From: CAZGCA01 sp964524145
GTDB taxonomy: Bacteria; Hydrogenedentota; CAZGCA01
Assembly (NCBI GenBank): GCA_964524145.1
Contig: CAZGCA010000023.1
Location: 3,060-67,059, forward strand
Length of the DNA stretch: 64,000 bases
Reading direction: 5' to 3'
This document shows positions 60,755 to 64,000 of the stretch, one piece after another. A model generated the notes under the pieces. The model did no database searches, was not told the DNA's origin, and saw only the letters and a program-made list of their open reading frames with translations. The position numbers were made by a program, and so were the translations under genes. Position 1 is the first letter of the stretch. Every line of letters begins with the position of its first letter.

Positions 60755-62176
60755 TCAGGCGTGAAGCGGCATAGGGTGGTGCTCACTGTCGACCAGGAAG
60801 TTGGCAAACCGTTGGGCACGCCGGGTACTATCCTGCTGGTGGGGCCCCGCAGGAGGGGAACAAATGAGCCCTTTCGCGATGTTCCTGAAACAGCGCGTGA
60901 CTGCGCCGTCCGGCGCAATTGCCACGACCGGTCGCCGTAACCGTTCGGCCTGAGTAAACTGCTGCGCGTCGTAAGGTAGAGCGCCGAGGTGTTGCACGTC
61001 GAGATGGAACTGTCCACCTTTTCGCTCGACGTACTCAGCGACTGCACGCTCTATCTTGTTGAACTCCAGGATGCCTTGTCGAGTCGAACGCACTCGATTA
61101 AAGACGATCTGGGCCGTCAGATTTGTGTGCATCTCGTACTCCGCAACACGTTCGGACAACCGACGTTCGATCTCCTGCATGCGGAAGAACGCGGCTTTAA
61201 GGCATGAATACCCGGCCACAATGTCCCGGGGTGTCGTGATAAGAAGCAGCTCGTCGCCTGCCAAGGCAAAATCGAGCACCGTCCGGCTGATACCGGCGCT
61301 CAGGTCCATGATTATGACGTCGAACTCTTTTGCGATGGCTCGGAACGCCGTCAAGAACTTGACCTTCTGCGCGTACAGCAAGTTCGCCAGCTTGAAATCC
61401 CCTGAAACGCCACCGATGAAACAGAACCCGAACTCGGTCTCGATGATCGTGTCGCTGATCGCACATCTCTTTTCAAGGAAATCCAGGAGATTTAACTTGG
61501 GGAATACACCGACTTTTATCTGGACGTCGGCGTTACCCAGGTCGGCGTCTATCAGCAGGACGCGTTTCCCGCACTGTCCAAGACAGGTGGCGAGGTTGAC
61601 CGCGAGGTGCGTTTTTCCCACACCGCCTTTGTTGGAGATGATGGTGAAGAGGCGGCTTTTGGCGGGTGCGGCAGCCATCTCAGTGATGGTGCGCCATGTT
61701 TCCATTTTAAGCCGTTCAACTTCGCAAATGTCAAACTCGCAGTGGATACACACAAATCCCTCGGACTCCCACGGTCGCCCACAATTCGGACAGAAGTGAG
61801 CACTGAACGCACCGTCCTGGTCTGATGCGTCCAGACCGATGACCGGCATGAGTCGCATGGAGTCCAACGGCTTCGATTCCTCCGAACCAGCGGGCTCAAC
61901 GAGAAAGTCTGCCGGTATCGACTTGAGTCGCGCCTTTGCTATTCTGGCTGTTGAACCACAACTGAGGCAGCGCCCAATCTTCCCGATGGCGTCATTTGGA
62001 ACGGTCATACGTTCGCCGCACTCGCACGTGAACGCATAGGATATGAAGCCCGTACCATGACAGACTCCACAGGCTAGGGAGTGACTCCAATGACCTTGCC
62101 GTTTGCCGGTCGCATTACAGGAAGGACAATTGTCCAAGAAGGGCATCCATCCTGGAGCATTTGCATTCCCATTCAC
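60755..62176 (-). CDS. ParA/MinD-type ATPase with N-terminal zinc-binding motifs
   Basis: 473 residues from GTG 62176, 7 nt after GGAGGAGGGG; the long upstream frame lacks a site. Residues 17-146 carry six Cys pairs: two DnaJ-type CxxCxGxG halves (CPSCNATG, CGVCHGTG), then CEC, CLSC, CPNC and CIHC. The C-terminal domain is a deviant-Walker ATPase: NKGGVGKTHLAVN (183-189 core), LLIDADLGNAD and IIMDLSAGIS, closest by eye to MinD/FlhG. Ending the N-part with three zinc ribbons is unusual. It may position a cellular structure or partition DNA. It lies near parS but no ParB gene is in the window. Confidence 0.88.
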   Translation of the reverse strand: MNGNANAPGWMPFLDNCPSCNATGKRQGHWSHSLACGVCHGTGFISYAFTCECGERMTVPNDAIGKIGRCLSCGSTARIAKARLKSIPADFLVEPAGSEESKPLDSMRLMPVIGLDASDQDGAFSAHFCPNCGRPWESEGFVCIHCEFDICEVERLKMETWRTITEMAAAPAKSRLFTIISNKGGVGKTHLAVNLATCLGQCGKRVLLIDADLGNADVQIKVGVFPKLNLLDFLEKRCAISDTIIETEFGFCFIGGVSGDFKLANLLYAQKVKFLTAFRAIAKEFDVIIMDLSAGISRTVLDFALAGDELLLITTPRDIVAGYSCLKAAFFRMQEIERRLSERVAEYEMHTNLTAQIVFNRVRSTRQGILEFNKIERAVAEYVERKGGQFHLDVQHLGALPYDAQQFTQAERLRRPVVAIAPDGAVTRCFRNIAKGLICSPPAGPHQQDSTRRAQRFANFLVDSEHHPMPLHA

Positions 62177-62228
62177 GGCGCTACCCCTCCTCCAGCCCGG
62201 AGTAATAGAAGAGTTCGCAGATACCTCA

Positions 62229-62237
62229 TTATCCACA
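62229..62237 (+). promoter_or_regulatory. DnaA box upstream of the ParA-like gene
   Basis: TTATCCACA, the exact consensus, in the leader of the ParA/MinD-type gene. It may regulate that gene or be part of scattered origin-proximal boxes. Confidence 0.45.
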
Positions 62238-62304
62238 GCCGGGTGGAACGTGGTGTAAGTATAAACCGCGAAACAGACCTTGTCAAGGAGAATATTTCGG
62301 GGGA

Positions 62305-62412
62305 GCAACCCTTCAGTGACGGGGGCAATCTCGTGAGAGAAGTGGAGCCAGGGATGACGGAAACCAACCAGGTATCGCGACAACGCCCTCTCCCCGTCAC
62401 TTGAAGGGTTGC
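62305..62412 (+). repeat. Interspersed repeat, copy A, with 20-bp inverted ends
   Basis: GCAACCCTTCAGTGACGGGG (62305-62324) pairs with 62392-62412 (complement identical except one extra base), enclosing 67 nt. The inner 74 nt (62314-62387) match copy B at 56852-56925. It has the look of a small MITE-like or REP-like element, or of a large hairpin RNA. I see no target-site duplication. Confidence 0.65.
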
Positions 62413-62431
62413 ACATGAGACGAATTCCATG

Positions 62432-62460
62432 TTGACTTTCCACAGGATTTGTGGTAGGTT
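62432..62460 (+). promoter_or_regulatory. Promoter of the prepilin-type gene
   Basis: TTGACT (62432-62437), a 17-bp spacer and TAGGTT (62455-62460), leaving a leader of about 150 nt. Confidence 0.5.
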
Positions 62461-62617
62461 CAATCTAGAGTTGATAGCCACTGGTTCTCAGAACGGAGAT
62501 TACAGAGCATTTTGAAAGGGGGTGATGTCAGGGCTGTTAGGCGGTTCATAGTAGCTTCAACATTAGTACCAATGTGGAGAGGGTGAGAACTGTTCTTTCG
62601 GGGAAAGGAGACAGCAA

Positions 62618-63523
62618 ATGGTTACTAAACACAGTAAGAGTGGGTTCACGCTGATAGAGCTGCTGGTGGTCATCGCGATCATCGGCATACTCGCGGCAAT
62701 ACTGCTGCCGGCGTTGGCCCGCGCGCGCGAAGCGGCGAGACGCGCATCCTGCGCGAACAACCTCAAGCAAATGGGTCTTGTGTTCAAGATGTACGCGAAC
62801 GAGTGGAACGGTCGCTTTCCACCCAGCAAATGGCACGGTGGTCACAACTGCGACAGGGACGGAACCATAGATTTCAGCCTGGAGTTCGAGATCGAGTGTC
62901 CGGACATCTACCCGGAATACCTCACTGATCCTAAGGTTTTGATCTGTCCGTCGACGAATGCTCACACGGATCCCGTCCTCAGGTTCGACGCTGTCAGAAA
63001 CAATGAACCCTATTTCGACGGCGACGGTTGGCACACTGCCGGTCCGAATGCTTCGGAGGAGTTTTTTCCGTGTGAGGCTCACGACGGCAGTGTGGACTAC
63101 CTGTATCTGGGATGGATGTTCCCACCAGAGATAACCGATCCCGATGCGGATATGATCATGCTCGCCCAGGCGTTGGCGCTCCTATACTTGATGGATACCT
63201 CAATACCCGGTGTTACCGACAAGGATTGGACTAACCCATTGGCGTCACCGTCGTATACGTGCTACCGATTGCGCGAAGGTATCGAGCGGTTCCTGATAAC
63301 CGACATCAACAATCCCGCTGCAAGCGCACGAGCTCAGAGCGAGATCGCGGTGATGTTCGATTACATCAGCAACACACCCGAGGTAGGCGGCGAGTTTCCT
63401 CACGTGCCCGGCGGCGGTAACGTTCTGTGGATGGACGGCCACGTCGAGTTTCTCAGGTACCCCGGCAAATACCCCATTTCGCACAACTTTGCTATGCTTA
63501 TAGGCGAGGTTAGCCGCGGCTGA
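62618..63523 (+). CDS. Prepilin-type N-methylation protein (DUF1559-like pseudopilin)
   Basis: 301 residues, start after GGGGAAAGGAGACAGC. The type-III leader ends KSG, followed by FTLIELLVVIAIIGILAAILLPAL with the conserved Glu5 of mature pilins. The next segment (ARAREAARRASCANNLKQMG) and the C-terminal NVLWMDGHVEFL are typical of the expanded pseudopilin families of Planctomycetes, Lentisphaerae and Hydrogenedentota-like bacteria. Processed by PilD-type peptidase and probably displayed on the envelope. A perfect terminator follows. Confidence 0.92.
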   Translation: MVTKHSKSGFTLIELLVVIAIIGILAAILLPALARAREAARRASCANNLKQMGLVFKMYANEWNGRFPPSKWHGGHNCDRDGTIDFSLEFEIECPDIYPEYLTDPKVLICPSTNAHTDPVLRFDAVRNNEPYFDGDGWHTAGPNASEEFFPCEAHDGSVDYLYLGWMFPPEITDPDADMIMLAQALALLYLMDTSIPGVTDKDWTNPLASPSYTCYRLREGIERFLITDINNPAASARAQSEIAVMFDYISNTPEVGGEFPHVPGGGNVLWMDGHVEFLRYPGKYPISHNFAMLIGEVSRG

Positions 63524-63547
63524 TTGCGTCTTGATGGTGTAGCAGAC

Positions 63548-63583
63548 AAGCCGGAACGGTCGTCGGCCGTTCCGGCTTGTTTT
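63548..63583 (+). terminator. Rho-independent terminator of the pseudopilin gene
   Basis: AAGCCGGAACGG (63548-63559) and CCGTTCCGGCTT (63567-63578) form a perfect 12-bp stem with a 7-nt loop, followed by GTTTT. Confidence 0.92.
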
Positions 63584-63639
63584 GCGTATCGAGTCGGTGT
63601 TCTCCTGAAAAGAACCTGCCGGTGCGAAGTTGTGCCGGG

Positions 63640-64000
63640 CTAGTCGCCTTGTCCGTAATACGCTTCCGGTCCGTGCTTGCGCAGGAAGTGTTTATCGAGA
63701 AGCGATCTGGGCAGTTCGCCGATCTCGGGATTCAGCAGTACCGTGTACAAGGCCATCCGGGCGACGTGCTCGAGTATGATCGCGTTCTCGAGAGCCGCCA
63801 TCGGATCCGCTCCCCAAGTGAACGGGCCGTGCCCCGGCAGCAAAACACCGGGGAACTCCCGGGGGTTCAGTTCGCTCTCGCAGAACCGCTCGACAATCAC
63901 CTCCCCGGTATTGCGTTCATAGCCGCTCTTGATCTCGTCTGCTGTAAGCTGTCGCGTTAACGGGACGGGTCCGAAGAAATGGTCCGCGTGCGTCGTGCCG
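63640..64000 (-). CDS. araD: L-ribulose-5-phosphate 4-epimerase (AraD type), C-terminal part
   Basis: About 120 C-terminal residues; the gene continues beyond the window edge. Coding potential runs in frame from base 64000. THADHFFGPVPLTR, YERNTGEVIVERF and PGVLLPGHGPFTWG are class-II aldolase/AraD signatures, with the zinc His in HGPF and the helix ALENAIILEHVARMA. The C-terminus (LDKHFLRKHGPEAYYGQ) is the AraD form. It interconverts L-ribulose 5-phosphate and D-xylulose 5-phosphate in pentose catabolism. UlaF/SgbE paralogues cannot be excluded. Confidence 0.93.
   Translation of the reverse strand, partial: GTTHADHFFGPVPLTRQLTADEIKSGYERNTGEVIVERFCESELNPREFPGVLLPGHGPFTWGADPMAALENAIILEHVARMALYTVLLNPEIGELPRSLLDKHFLRKHGPEAYYGQGD

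Overview
This window is a stretch of bacterial chromosome of about 57 percent G+C (my estimate) with no phage or transposase genes. Several traits point to the Planctomycetes-Verrucomicrobia-Lentisphaerae sphere or a neighbouring candidate phylum such as Hydrogenedentota or Sumerlaeota. They are a DUF1559-like prepilin-type protein, a PEP-CTERM mini-protein, Tat-exported Gfo/Idh/MocA and isomerase proteins, a sulfatase, DUF4091/DUF5010-like glycosidases, and giant dockerin-tailed secreted proteins. The placement is an inference. Most promoters I could find are textbook sigma-70 type with 17-bp spacers.

Region 1 (1-20.7 kb) holds three co-oriented giant secreted proteins that end in the same two-EF-hand dockerin-like module. 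The first is a 3'-terminal fragment. The second has 2936 residues, with two beta-helices and a clan-CD caspase-like peptidase. The third is a 2346-residue RHS/YD protein. The first two also carry cohesin-like domains. The intergenic DNA is not empty: a 217-bp repeat follows two of the genes, a 113-nt multibranched RNA candidate lies at 3856-3968, and a 58-residue secreted leader ORF overlaps the start of the second giant gene. A shredded dockerin relic at 22.6 kb suggests a further family member once stood there.

Region 2 (20.8-30.5 kb, minus strand) has a DJ-1/PfpI protein with a Gfo/Idh/MocA dehydrogenase. Next comes a tripartite MacAB-TolC-type export operon with two different membrane fusion proteins and an acyl-CoA dehydrogenase at its end.

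Region 3 (30.9-35 kb, minus strand) is a compact four-gene DNA-modification/defence operon: a C5-cytosine methyltransferase, a MORC/MutL-like GHKL ATPase, a methyltransferase-fold protein I cannot place precisely, and a Vsr endonuclease. The genes have 4-bp overlaps, and a palindromic operator candidate sits at the promoter.

Region 4 (35-51 kb) is mixed housekeeping and surface functions. It includes HMG-CoA reductase, a 40-residue hydrophobic peptide, a PEP-CTERM mini-protein, glycosidases, a flavodoxin and a PilZ protein. It also has a PAS histidine kinase with a cob(I)alamin adenosyltransferase, a DUF2089-Yip1-PH membrane set, a response regulator with a degenerate GGDEF domain, and tRNA-Leu(GAG).

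Region 5 (51-64 kb) has a creatininase/Gfo-Idh/TIM-barrel isomerase operon, HemW, LexA and RsmG. Right after rsmG come two perfect parS sites and a perfect DnaA box, so the window may lie near the replication origin. These are followed by an MBL hydrolase, a sulfatase, a ParA/MinD-type ATPase with N-terminal zinc-binding motifs, a second DnaA box, a hairpin element with a diverged second copy near rsmG, the prepilin-type protein and the 3' part of an AraD-type epimerase gene.
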